The notes: generated by a model from the letters alone, not told the origin. DNA of 64,000 nt from Engraulis encrasicolus (GCF_034702125.1 NC_085859.1:6999547-7063546); one strand, 5' to 3'; positions 52,849 to 63,964 are shown, numbered from the stretch's first letter. Translations and numbers: made by a program.

Positions 52849-52924
52849 ATGAATTCAAAATGCTGTCATTTTCAAAACATTCGATCCAATCATTAGAAGA
52901 AGAATAGTAAAAAGACAACATATT

Positions 52925-53195
52925 AAAGGGACACTGTGTGAGATTTTTAGTTGTTTATTTCCAGAATTCATGCTGCCCATTCACTAATGTTACCTTTTTC
53001 ATGGATACTTACCACCAGCATCAAATTCGAAGTATTCATTATGACTGGAAAAATTGCACTTTTCATACATGAAAAAGGGGATCTTCTCCATTGTCCGACA
53101 TTTTGAATTTCCAAAAATAGCGAATTTTTAGCTACAAAAAAGACTGTACTTGGACCTTACTAGAAAATATTTGTTTAATACTTAGTGTTAAAACC
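52925..53195 (+). mobile_element. partial TTAA MITE (family of 16162-16514)
   Basis: Starts TTAAAGGGACACTGTGTGAG 78 bp after the zinc-finger stop codon; truncated at the 3' side. It may be part of the 3' UTR. Confidence 0.8.
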
Positions 53196-53587
53196 AAGAA
53201 AAATAATATTGTTTTGAGGCACATATGTCATTTCTAATTTGATAACTGCAACACGTCTCAAATAAGTTGGGACAGGGATCAGTGTTAAACATGTTATAAA
53301 CATCCAAATAAGCTAAAACAACACAAGGAAAATCATTTCAAAATGAATTGTATGAATAATTACCATAGTTATTACATTAAGTTTTGCATTCCCTTTGATT
53401 TACCATGATTGTGTGTATATAAGATATATTTTTGACATTACAATCATTGTATAGGTTCATGACATCATCAAATATATATTGGATGTAGTCTTACTCTAGC
53501 ACTCAAGTACAGCTATTGAAAACGTGACCAGATTAAGAACGCTTCATGTGTGCAAATGATAGAGTTTTAACATTCTCCTATGCACAG

Positions 53588-53693
53588 TTTCCCATGTCTA
53601 TTTCAAGTAGACTTGTGATACACCATGTCCAGGTTGCACCACCAGGTGTATCACAACAAGTCTACTTGAAATAGACCCAGAAGACATGGGAAA
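53588..53693. repeat. inverted repeat (stem about 36 bp)
   Basis: TTTCCCATGTCTATTTCAAG and TAGACTTGTGATACACC pair with GGTGTATCAC and AAGTCTACTTGAAATAGACC plus GACATGGGAAA, with a 14-bp insertion on one side. Possibly a MITE. Confidence 0.65.
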
Positions 53694-53842
53694 CATGTCA
53701 TTTGCATACAGAAGTCAAAACATGTCCTTCTGTTTGAAAATAATAGTCATTGTACATAACAGTGAATATGGACCATCCAACTTGTGTTGTGTTGTGTTGC
53801 GTCGAGTTTGGTGAAAAGTCATGTTACAGCCACCCTGGACCA

Positions 53843-53951
53843 ACAGATTATATCTCATCTGCCTCCCATCTCTTTTTCACAGATTATATCTCATCTGCCT
53901 CCCATCTCTTTTTCACAGATTATATCTCATCTGCCTCCCATCTCTTTTTCT
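53843..53951. repeat. 36-bp tandem repeat, three copies
   Basis: ACAGATTATATCTCATCTGC then CTCCCATCTCTTTTTC, at 53843, 53879 and 53915. Confidence 0.9.
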
Positions 53952-54027
53952 ACATTATTGTGTGTTTGCATTGTGCAGATCTTTATTTTTTTGGCTTGCA
54001 GTGATTTTTCATTGTTTGTTTGATTGA

Positions 54028-54033
54028 ATAAAT
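54028..54033 (+). terminator. candidate poly(A) signal AATAAA
   Basis: AATAAA in TTGAATAAATG, about 1.2 kb after the zinc-finger stop; a second AATAAA is near 54063. Assignment to that gene is inference. Confidence 0.35.
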
Positions 54034-54363
54034 GTATGCTGCTGTTGAATGTTCATTTCCGTAATAAATTAATTAGTGTCCCTGATAGTCACTATAACAG
54101 TTTGTTTCACATGATGATGATGATAATGACAATATGAAAAAAAAAGAAAATGACCATGAGGATTTTCATCAACAATGACCCAGGGTTATAAAGAAGTTTT
54201 ATGACGTAGGCCCCACTTTTGCACTATATTGACTATGTAGGTACCGTTTATATGTGTTAAACAGGCTGACATTTTATGTGCTGTGTGCACTGCAACAGGC
54301 TTTTCAGGGGCCTCCTGGCCATGTGGTGTGGCCCCCCAGAGCTGTCTGGACCCCACTTTGAGA

Positions 54364-54955
54364 ACCCCCCTTCACTACAGCAGTGTTTCCCAACCAGGGG
54401 ACCCCCTTCACTACAGCAGTGTTTCCCAACCAGGGGGGCCCTCACTGTTTACCAACCAGGGGGCCCTTCACTGTTTCCCAACCAGGGGGCCCCATCACTA
54501 CAGCAGTGTTTCCCAACCAGGGGACCCCCTTCACTACAGCAGTGTTTCCCAACCAGGGGGGCCCTCACTGTTTACCAACCAGGGGGCCCTTCACTGTTTC
54601 CCAACCAGGGGGCCCTTCAGTGTTTCCCAACCAGGGGGGCCCTCACTGTTTCCCAACCAGGGGGGCCCTTCAGTGTTTCCCAACCAGGGGCCCCCCTTCA
54701 CTACAGCAGTGTTTCCCAACCAGGGGCCCCCCTTCACTACAGCAGTGTTTCCCAACCAGGGGGGCCCCCTTCACTTCAGTGTTTCCCAACCAGGGGGCCC
54801 TTACGTGTTTCCCAACCAGGGGGCCCTTACGTGTTTCCCAACCAGGGGGCGCTTCACTTTTTCCCAACTAGGGGGGCCCCCTTCACTACAGCAGTGTTTC
54901 CCAACCAGGGGCCCCTTAAGTGTTTCCCAACCAGGGGGCCCCTTCAGTGTTTCTT
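54364..54955. repeat. minisatellite built from hAT terminal sequence, about 19 copies
   Basis: Each unit contains GTTTCCCAACCAGGGG followed by variable GGCCCTTCA or CCCCTTCACTACAGCA, in lengths of about 24-37 bp. The core equals the terminal inverted repeat of the MITE at 21475-21682. Long frames in all three phases exist because stops are lacking; they are not genes. Confidence 0.9.
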
Positions 54956-55149
54956 AACAAAAAACAAAATATTTTTTTTACATTTCTTATAAGGGACCAA
55001 TATTGAATTAAATTCCAAAAAAATTGAATTTTCTCTCATTGCTTTCATGGTTCAGGTTTCACAGGGTTAAACTAATATATGCATAGAAGCAACAAAATGT
55101 AAGGGATACAAACAGTTATTCTATCTATGAGAAAAATTGAGGAATAAAA

Positions 55150-55433
55150 TGATAACTAATGAGTTTTCGCAGGAAACAGAGTATCATGTGACTCGTGGAT
55201 TATTAACCCTATAATAACCCTGTGAAGGGAACAGAAGCTCCCAATTGCCAAGCTACAGTCATACAACTTAAATGGTTTAGAGATGATATGCAAAGAAAAG
55301 TGGATGCAAATCCTTTTTAATATATCCACAAACATTGTCATTAACTGAAAGAAACATCTGACCTCTGTTTGAGAAAACAAGGGCTTTGCCACCAAGTATT
55401 TTGTCTTCTTTGACTAGAGGGATCAAATACTTA
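55150..55433 (+). mobile_element. Tc1-like relic (left part), C-terminal transposase region
   Basis: Reading with frameshifts gives KLQSYNLNGLEMICKEKW and NKGFATKYFVFF, typical of a Tc1 transposase end, then GGGATCAAATACTTA. The element resumes at 63776 after the nested insert and ends GGGATCAAATACTTATTC then TCCCCACTG at 63964 next to TA. Confidence 0.7.
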
Positions 55434-56276
55434 AAGTCCCAGGAAAAAGTTTGTACACCCTTTGAAATTTCTTACATCTCAGTCAAAATAGATCATAAAA
55501 CATGGTCTGATCTTCCCGGAAATCTCAAGAAGGAACAATCAGAGTCTGCTTTAACTAATTCCACACAAACATTTACATGTTTTCATATTTTTATTGGCCA
55601 TAAGGCTATAACATTCACAGGAGAGCAAGGCATAAGTAAGTACACCCTTGCATTAAATAGGTTTTAACCCTCAGTTAGTTGCAATATCCTCAACCAGACT
55701 TGTCCTGTAGTTGCAGATCAGATTAACAAAACAATCTGGATGTATCTTGTCTCCCTCTTCTTTGGAGAACTGCCTCTCGTCAGCAAGTTTTCTGGGATGT
55801 CTGGAGTGCATAGCTTTATTGACTTCATGCCATATAATCTCAATTGTTTTTAGTCAGGGCTTTGACTGGGCTATTCCAGAATGTGTACTTCATTGTTATG
55901 AAGCCATTCTAATGTCGATTTGCTTCTTAAGTATGGGTTGTTGTCACATTTCAGCACCCATCCTCTTGTGTGCTTCAACTGTGTGACAGACTTCCTAACG
56001 TTTTTTTCTGTAAAATATCACAATAAACTTGAGTTCATTGCTCCACCGATAATAGCAAACTTTCAAGGGCCTGCGGCAGCAAGGTAGCCACATATAATGA
56101 TGCTCCCGCCACCATACTCAGAAGTGGAGATGTAACCAAGAATAGCTAAAAATGGGTTTCATTCTGCCAATCTAAAATTAATGGGGTTTCTGTCCAAAAA
56201 AATATTGCTGCACCTTTGAGGTTTGCGAAAAAGCATTTATATGCTTCATAAAGTTACTGCTAAATATTCTGTAGAC

Positions 56277-56626
56277 CAGGGTTTCCCAAACTGGGGTGCG
56301 TGCACCCCTGGGGGTGCGCGGCCTGCCATTAGGGGGTGCGCGAGCTGAATAGAGCAATGGTGGATATGTGTGTTTTATATCTAACATTAATGAATATTAA
56401 TTTGTTTTTAATTTTATGGTGAATTGTATGCTGGAAGGGTCCATCTGAACTCCGGTTTAACTCCTTGACTATTGGAAAAGAGGATTCCCCAAAACGATAT
56501 AATGCATAATGTGCAGTGAATGCGCAGTAAATCCATACTTGCACACCATAAATTTGCTTGGGGGGTGCACAAACCACATTGAAATGTACAAGGGGGTGCA
56601 CAAGGAAAAAAGTTTGGGAACCACTG
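56277..56626. mobile_element. hAT-like MITE, 350 bp, perfect 8-bp target duplication
   Basis: CTGTAGAC at 56269-56276 and 56627-56634. Ends CAGGGTTTCCCAAACT and AGTTTGGGAACCACTG. Interior GGGGTGCRYG-type repeats. Confidence 0.9.
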
Positions 56627-56945
56627 CTGTAGACCAACGATGAAACCAAAATTGATTTTTTTCAGAGGAACACATAGTATCATGTTTGGAGGAGAACTGG
56701 AGAACCACACCTTCACCAAAACATCATCTCCACTTTTGAGTATGGTGGCGGGAGCATCATTATATGCGGCTACCTTGGTGCCTCAGGCCCTTGTCAGTTA
56801 GCTATTATCAGTGGAACAATGAACTCAGAAGTTTATTGAGATATTTTACAGAAAAAATGTGAGGTAGTCTGTCACACAGAGGCACACAAGAGGATGGGTG
56901 CTGAAATGGGACAACAACCCATATTTTAGAGGCAATTGACTTTTG

Positions 56946-57057
56946 TCGGGTCGCCTGGTCGAGGGTGTCTGTTGTAAGACCCGAAACACCCAGTGACGCC
57001 AGGAAACAACACTGATGATGTGTCCGAGTCAGTGCATCAGGTTGATGTTTGCAAAAC
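56946..57057 (+). repeat. left terminal repeat with predicted pseudoknot
   Basis: CCTGG (56954-56958) pairs with CCAGG (56999-57003), and GGGTGT (56963-56968) with ACACCC (56986-56991). The loop holds GACCCGA (56978-56984), complementary to the first seven bases TCGGGTC (56946-56952). A second hairpin (CTGATG/CATCAG) follows. Confidence 0.65.
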
Positions 57058-57099
57058 TGAAACAACCTGGGAAACCAGTGACAACCAGGAACAGACTGG

Positions 57100-57768
57100 G
57101 TGACGACCGCGAAGAGTGTGGTGACATCTGGAGAGACAGAGGACGGCCGGAGAGACGGCAACCCGGGTTGGGGAGGGTTGGCAGCCCAAACCAATTCTTC
57201 TGACAAGAAGAACCCAAAGCAAGCTACAAAACCCACTAATGAGAAATACCCCCAGGGGTGCCCGAGAGGGGGGGAGAATGAGCACCCCACCAGGACGGAT
57301 CTAAGAATGACGACTCAGGAAAACGAATTAACGACAACGGCAACAACATGCATCTGTGGAAAAACCTGCAAGAATGAGAGAGGCCTTAAGATACATCAAG
57401 GCAGGATGAGATGCTTGACAGTGGCAACGGTGACACAACGCACAGAAGTCACTTCTGGTCAGACGCTGGAGGAGCTAGGCCCGGAGGCAACCCATAGTGC
57501 CCAGAGCCTCCTAGTGTCACCAGCTACTGCCAGCAGCCCACCTGACACCCAGAGCCCTCTCCAGGTAACTCCCAACAACCTGCAGGATTTCCAGAGACAG
57601 CAAGCTCCAGCAACGGGCAGTGCTCCTTCAGCTCAACCAAGGATCCAGTGGCCCCAGTCCTCAAAGAGAGCAGAGTGGAAGCAGTTTGATGAGGATGTGG
57701 ACCAGATCCTGGAGGTGACCGCCAAGGGGGATGTGGACCAGAGGCTGAGAACAATGGCAACGCTCATA
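57100..57768 (+). pseudogene. R2-like polyprotein, N-terminal part
   Basis: Open frame; first ATG at 57307, but upstream codons are open from GTG 57100 and such elements need not use ATG. Contains a zinc-finger motif CICGKTCKNERGLKIHQGRM followed by RC, typical of R2-type N-termini, then a proline/glutamine-rich stretch and RIQWPQSSKRAEWKQFDED. The frame is cut at codons for ATLI by the hAT element; the codons after the hAT continue in the same phase. Confidence 0.8.
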
Positions 57769-59629
57769 CAGGCCCTTTGCGTTAAGGTACACAATGTAGG
57801 CAGTTGCCTAGGGCCCCCGAGTAGGTGGGGCCCCCAAGGACGACAGGTTATGGACCCAACAGCAACGACGATTTGAAATAGCTTTATAATAAGGCAATGC
57901 CATCTTTATGAAGGGCTGCGAGGGAAGCAACAGTGCCTCCCTAATGCCCCCTGCTCGAGGGGGCCCCCCTTCCAATAGGTTTGCATCAGCGACAGCGACG
58001 TGAAAATGTCAATTGCCAAAAGGTGCAACGACAAATGTAGTCAAAGTACCCCTATCTCGAGGGGGCCCCCCTTCCAATTTGTTCAACCGTCAAATCCAGC
58101 GCAAATACAAACTGAAGATGAAGCTACATAATCTCTCACTGGATGTTGCGCAGACGCCAGTTTATATTACATTTTTGGCTCAAGACAGTTGCTTTTAAAA
58201 TAAAAGTTAATCTTGAAGGCGACATATTAGGCTACTCTCTGTAGGCCTACTGCAACCAAACTGTCCCAGGCCAGTTGACATCGCACATACAGCGAGATGC
58301 TTCATTTAGGCGACAGTGTTATGTTTTCAAAAACATCCGTGAAGGATTATCCATGTGCTGTAACAAGCACTGGGCAAACGTCGATTGTTCCATAACGCAT
58401 CTTTTTTCTACACGGAACTGTTTTGAATGTGGACAAACGCAAGAAGAAACGAATGAACAATGTGCATAGGCCTATGCATATGCATATGACCAATATTTCG
58501 GATAACACGAGTCACACAAGTGCGCTGGGATAGCTAGCCTACATTGTAGCCCACTTTCTTGCTATTATATGGATTACACATTGGAATTTGGGACCATGAT
58601 TCTGGAAACTTGTGGATTACAGTGAGAGGTTGGGATACATTCTGCGGTCAAGACAACTCAAGGTAAGGGCACCGGGGCATGGTCCCCTATAATTGACACA
58701 TCTGTCAACCACGGAGTATAACGCAGGTGGTTGTTCAGTGATCCTTGGTCGCTACAGAGGAGCCTATTTGTGTGTGCTGCGGTATTAGTTACTAACAACT
58801 TTGGATTGTATTTTCAAATGTGGATGCAATACGAAAAAAAATCTCTTCTAACCAACCCCCCCTGGCTTGGTTAGAATTCTTGCTACCAATATCACATCCC
58901 CCCAAACCCCCCACTGTGCCTGCTCATTCGTTTTTCAGCCTTGAGTTTCTGGACTAGGCCTATTGTTTTATGAGTCAATAGTTGGTTTTGCACAAATGGA
59001 GCACCCTTTGTTAGATTTTAAAAGTGGTTTGAAAGATTAGACATTTCTTTATTTGTGATTGGCAATGCAGATCATGATTTTCGTGGTAGGGTCAAAAAAT
59101 TTGATTGGGCCATATAGGCATACTCTCATGTGAGACAGGCCAGGTTAAACTGAACATTCAATTAGCCTACTTCATGAGCGGAGCCTACTGAATGGAATGG
59201 GCTATTATTTTGCCCAGGTCTTTCTTCATAAAGTTTCATAAAATGAACTGTAGGGACTAGTTATCATACTAGATTGCATTTCCTCACAGGAAATGATGGT
59301 GTATGCTTGCTCTTTATGCATTCATTGCCCTTCATGCATGTGTTGCCCTGCCACAACACTGTCTATAAGGTGACTTCTTGTTTGTTCCATTAGATTTCTA
59401 TGGTTTCTGTGACATTGTGTTGTAATGGTAGGCTATGTGACAATGACTGAAGTGCCATCCAAAAATTGTCTGGCCCCTCCGAAACCCGAAACAGAAGTTC
59501 TGGCGCCGTGGCTACCCTGTCAGGTAACCCCCAATCCCCCAGGCCACCCCCCCCCCCGCTTACAAAAAAAAACCTAGGGCCCCGACAACCCCTTTGCCTA
59601 GGGCCCCCAAAATCCTTGAAACGGGCCTG
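57769..59629. mobile_element. non-autonomous hAT element, 1861 bp, inserted in the R2-like ORF
   Basis: Perfect 8-bp duplication CGCTCATA at 57761-57768 and 59630-59637. Ends CAGGCCC and GGGCCTG, with subterminal CCTAGGGCCCC near 57811, 59570 and 59597. No transposase; ORFs under 75 codons. Confidence 0.9.
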
Positions 59630-59637
59630 CGCTCATA

Positions 59638-62502
59638 GTGAACATCGCAGCAGAGCGTTTTGGAACCGAGGCTCCTAAGCCAGCACCATCGGCTTATGCT
59701 CCAAGCCACAGAGCAAGGAAAATCCAGCAGTGCAGGGAAGAGCTCAAGCTGCTGAAGAAGCAATACAGAAGAGCAGGAGATGCTGAGCGAGGGGGCCTAG
59801 CAGACCTGAGAGCAATCCTGAGGAAGCAGCTGCTGACCCTGCGGAGAGCAGAGTTCCACAGGAGGAGGCGGAAAGAAAGAGCCAGGAAGAGGGCAGCTTT
59901 CCTGGCTAACCCTTTCAATTTGACCAAGCAGCTACTTGGCCAAAAGAGGGCGGGCCGCCTCACCTGCTCGAAGGAGGAGATCAACAACCATCTCAAGGCC
60001 ACATACAGTGACTCCAACAGAGAACAACCGCTAGGCCCATGCAATGCACTGATAGAACCACCAGAGCCTACTTCAGACTTCAACCTGAAGGAGCCAAGCC
60101 TAAGGGAAGTGGAGGAAGTGGTGAGGAGAGCAAGATCAAGCTCAGCTCCAGGCCCGAGCGGTGTGCCATATAAGGTTTATAAGAACTGCCCGAAACTGCT
60201 ACGCCGGCTTTGGAAGGCCCTGAAGGTGATCTGGAGGAGAGGGAAGATTGCCCAGCCATGGAGGTATGCTGAGGGAGTGTACATACCGAAAGAAGAAAAG
60301 TCTGAGAACATCGACCAGTTTCGGGTAATCTCCTTGTTAAGTGTGGAGAGTAAAATCTTCTTCAGCATCGTGGCCAGGAGACTCTCCAACTTCCTGCTGA
60401 GCAATAATTACATCGACACGTCTGTGCAGAAGGGAGGGATACCGGGAGTTCCCGGTTGCCTGGAACACACAGGAGTGGTAACCCAGCTCATCAGGGAGGC
60501 GAAAGAGGGCAGAGGTGACCTGGCTGTGCTGTGGCTGGATCTCACCAACGCATATGGTTCCTTACCCCATAAGCTGGTGGAGGTCGCACTGGAGAAGCAC
60601 CATGTACCCCAGAAGGTGAAAAGCCTCATCCTGGACTACTACAGCAAGTTCAGCTTGAGAGTGTCATCCGGTCAGCTGACATCTGATTGGCAGCAGCTGG
60701 AAGTGGGCATAATCACTGCTTGCACCATCTCAGTGACCCTCTTCGCACTGGCGATGAATATGCTTGCCAAGGGAGCTGAAACCGAATGCAGAGGTCCACT
60801 CAGCAAGTCTGGAGTAAGGCAACCGCCTATCAGAGCCTTCATGGACGACCTCACTGTGACGACAACAACTGTTCCAGGAGCCAGATGGATTCTCCAGGGG
60901 TTGGAAAGGATCATGGCTTGGGCACGCATGTGTTTCAAGCCAGCAAAGTCCAGGTCTCTGGTACTACGGAAAGGGAAGGTCTCAGACAAATTCCGCTTCA
61001 GGTTGGGAGAACATCTGATCCCGTCAGTCACTGAGAAACCAGTGAAGAGCCTGGGGAAGGTCTTCAACTGCAGCCTGAATGACAGAGACTCCATCAAGGC
61101 AACCAGTGCTGACTTGGATGGATGGCTGAGAACAGTGGACAAGTCTGGGCTCCCTGGTAGATTCAAGGCCTGGATGTACCAACATGGAATCCTCCCAAGA
61201 ATCCTCTGGCCTCTCCTCATCTACGAGGTGCCCATGACCGTGGTGGAAGGCTTGGAGCAGAAGGTGAGCAGCTATCTGCGCAGATGGCTGGGCTTACCAC
61301 GCAGCTTTAGCAACATCGGGCTGTATGGAAACACCAACAAGCTCAGGCTCCCCTTCAGCTCAGTCAGAGAGGAGTTCATCGTGACACGGACACGGGAACA
61401 CCTGCAGTACGCAGGATCCAGGGATGCCAAAGTGTCCGGGGCAGGAATCATGGTGAGGACAGGGAGGAAGTGGAGGGCAGCCGATGCAGTCCAGCAAGCA
61501 GAGTCTCGGCTGAAGCACAAGGCCATCCTCGGCGCAGTGGCGCAAGGCAGAGCGGGACTTGGGATGTCAACAACAACCCAGTACAAGACTGCCACTGGGA
61601 GGGAGAGGCAGAGGCTGGTGCAGGAGGAGGTGCGGGCTTCAGTGGAGGAGGAGCGAACCAGCAGAGCAGTGGCCATGAAGCAGCAAGGAGCCTGGATGAA
61701 GTGGGAGCAGGCGATGGAGCGCAACATCACCTGGAAGGACATCTGGCAGTGGAACCCCCAGAGGATCAAGTTCCTGATCCAAGGGGTGTATGATGTCCTC
61801 CCGAGCCCATCTAACCTGTACACCTGGGGCAAAATAGAGACACCCGCATGTCCACTGTGTTCCAAGATGGGGACCTTGGAACACATCTTAAGCAGCTGCT
61901 CCAGGGCACTGAGCGAGGGTCGCTATCGATGGAGGCACGATCAGGTCCTGAAGTCCATAGCTGAGGCAATCAGCAAGGGAATCAAGGATAGCCGATGCAC
62001 CCAAGCTACCGCCAAGGCCATCCAGTTTGTGAAGGCGGGACAGAAGCCCGAGAGAACACCAAAGGGCTCCGCGGCTGGGGTGCTCTCTACAGCCCGAGAC
62101 TGGGTGATGACAGTTGACCTGGAGAGGCAGCTGAAAATACCACCACACATCACCCAGTCCAGATTGAGACCAGACCTCATCCTGGTCTCTGAGGCTACAA
62201 AGCAACTGGTCATGCTCGAGCTGACAGTTCCATGGGAAGATAGGATGGAGGAGGCGCAGGAGAGGAAAAGGGAGAAGTACCAGGAGCTGGTGGAGGACTG
62301 TCGCAGAAATGGCTGGAGAACTAGATGTATGCCAGTGGAGGTAGGGAGCCGGGGATTTGCCAGCCACTCCCTGAGCAAAGCCTACGGAACACTAGGCATA
62401 ACAGGGGCCAATCGGAAGAGAGCCATCAACAACAACACAGAGGCAGCTGAAAAAGCGTCCAGATGGCTCTGGCTGAGGAGGGGAGAGAGGTGGGGGGAGT
62501 AG
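59638..62502 (+). pseudogene. R2-like polyprotein: reverse transcriptase and restriction-like endonuclease
   Basis: 954 open codons with no stop. RT fingers near residue 165 (SAPGPSGVPYKVYKNCP), LWLDLTNAYGSLPH near 300, GIITACTISV near 360, catalytic FMDD at about 401-404. A cysteine/histidine knuckle CPLCSKMGTLEHILSSC starts at residue 738. Near 843 RPDLIL and, about 15 residues on, LELTVPWED form the PD-(D/E)-type endonuclease core of R2/R4/NeSL/Hero-type elements. It nicks target DNA and primes reverse transcription there. It starts at the hAT border (GTG, not ATG), so it is translated only if the hAT is removed. Clade within the RLE group is uncertain. Confidence 0.85.
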
Positions 62503-62542
62503 AATGCCACTCGGACACAGGCCGGGGTCTGATCAGCCCTGG

Positions 62543-62652
62543 TCGGGTCGCCTGGTCGAGGGTGTCTGTAAGACCCGAAACACCCAGTGACTCCAGGAAA
62601 CAACACTGATGATGTGTCCGAGTCAGTGCATCAGGTTGATGTTTGCAAAACA
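62543..62652 (+). repeat. right terminal repeat of the R2-like element
   Basis: Copy of 56946-57057, 40 bp after the ORF stop. All three predicted stems are kept; the G/T difference and the TTG indel fall in unpaired positions. Confidence 0.8.
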
Positions 62653-62898
62653 GACTTTTGAATTGCTTCATAAGAATGAAATACACATTCTGGAATAGCC
62701 CAGTCAAATCTCTGACAAAAAAACATTTGAGATGATATGGCATGAAGTCAAGAAAGAATTCACTCCAGATATCCCAGAAAACTTGCTGAAGAAGGGCAAT
62801 TTTCTAAAGAAGAGGGAGACAAGACACATCCAGATTGTTTTGTTAATCTGATCTGCAACTACAGGAAACATCTGGTTGAGGTTATTGCGACTAACTTA

Positions 62899-63540
62899 GG
62901 CCCGGGATCCACTATAGCGTTACGTTAACGCAGCTCAACGTATTGGATACCCCAGTGTCGACGCACTGCTACCACAGCTCGCGTGGCCCGGGAGTTATAT
63001 ACAGGAAGTATATCAATCTACATTTCTAGCCGTTTTTATCCATATAGCAAACCAACTGCCCCTAAATTACAGTTCAAAATGCTCTTACCGAATTCGGCAC
63101 ATGTGTTTTTTTCACACACAGCTTCACCTCGTGTTGTTATGCTTATGGTCGAAATCGAACATAATCATTTGAACCCAGGCATCATAAGCACATGCAACGT
63201 ACATGCTTGTAGTCTATATTTTGTACATCCAAAAGTTCGACAGATGTCAAAAATCTGCTTTTACCGAGGGAAATGCACCTTCGTGATGACCACAGGTATC
63301 ATGGGACATCTTCATGTAATCAACAGTCATTGGGTAACGCAGTCCGTCAGCCACTGCTAATTTGCATAACTTTCAGGAGAGCTCAACTTTTTGACGTGCC
63401 ACCGGATCCACGCTCGCCGTGCCGGAATCCCAACATGCATTGCGAGTCCGGTAACGACGATATGCCGCATTTCATTGAAAATGAATTGAATGCGTTGGTA
63501 CGGCTTGCGTAAAACTGACAAATGGATTTGCACCGTTAGG
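62899..63540. mobile_element. insert in the Tc1 fold-back arm, type unknown
   Basis: The arm reads ACTAACTTAGG up to 62899 and resumes TTAGGGTTAAAACC near 63535; the 640 bp between is absent from the relative at 17772. Starts GGCCCGGGATCCACTATAGC; TTA or TTAGG may be the duplication. Contains GGATCCAC words on both sides, no clear ORF. Confidence 0.5.
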
Positions 63541-63775
63541 GTTAAAACCTATTGAATGCAAGGGTGTACTTACTTATGCCTTGCTGTCCTGTGAATGTTT
63601 ACATCGTATGGCCAATGAAAATATGAAAACTTGTAAATGTTTGGGTTGAATTACTTAAAGCAGACTCTGGTTGTTCCTTCTTGTGATTTCCAGTAAGATC
63701 AGACCATGTTTTATGACCAATTTTGACAGAAATGTAAGAAATTTCAAAGGGTGTACAAACTTTTTCCTGGGACTG

Positions 63776-63964
63776 TATTTTCCTCAATGGAATACAAATC
63801 AATTAAAATATATTCTTCAAAGTTATTTTCTGGATTTTCTTTATGATATTCTGTCTCTCCATATTAGAATATATTTTATCATTAATATTATAGAATGATC
63901 ATGTCTTTATTAGAGGGCAAACCAACAAAATCAGCAAGGGATCAAATACTTATTCTCCCCACTG
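63776..63964 (+). mobile_element. Tc1-like relic (right part), 3' terminus
   Basis: Continues 55150-55433. Ends AAATACTTATTCTCCCCACTG followed by TA at 63965. Confidence 0.65.

Larger units (their letters stand above)
56946..62652 (+). mobile_element. R2-like (RLE-type) retroelement with direct terminal repeats
   Basis: Target duplication GACTTTTG at 56938-56945 and 62653-62660. A 112-bp repeat (56946-57057) begins exactly at the left border, and its 110-bp copy (62543-62652) ends exactly at the right border; they differ by a TTG indel, one G/T change and the last base. The single ORF (57100-57768 plus 59638-62502) encodes an N-terminal zinc finger, reverse transcriptase and a C-terminal restriction-like endonuclease. 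A hAT element splits it at 57769-59629. RLE-type non-LTR elements normally have no terminal repeats. Confidence 0.8.
55434..63775. mobile_element. Tc1-derived fold-back element hosting nested insertions
   Basis: Ends AAGTCCCAGG (first base changed from C) and CCTGGGACTG with TA on both sides. Both arms hold transposase 3' sequence in opposite orientation, as in 17772-18702. The right arm reads GGGSIII and LGASGPCQLAII with stops. Inside lie the hAT MITE 56277-56626, the R2-like element 56946-62652 and a further insert at about 62899-63540. Confidence 0.75.

Noticed and set aside
54276..54992. Overlapping ORFs of 160-240 codons in all three forward frames
   Set aside because: By-products of the stop-poor CCCAACCAGGGG minisatellite; no start context, splice sites or domains.
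56946..57003. HDV-like ribozyme fold at the 5' end of the R2-like element
   Set aside because: A 7-bp first stem starts at base one as expected, but I could not place P3, P4 and the catalytic C; only the pseudoknot is reported.
57012..57018. CTGATGA in the terminal repeats as part of a hammerhead ribozyme
   Set aside because: No GAAA follows at the required place to form the conserved core, although CCGAAAC occurs upstream in the wrong order.
58013..58469. Small ORFs inside the hAT insert as transposase remnants
   Set aside because: No hAT transposase motifs could be seen in 61-64 codon frames.
61272..61886. 204-codon minus-strand ORF under the R2-like RT
   Set aside because: Shadow frame; the plus frame carries recognised RT and endonuclease motifs.
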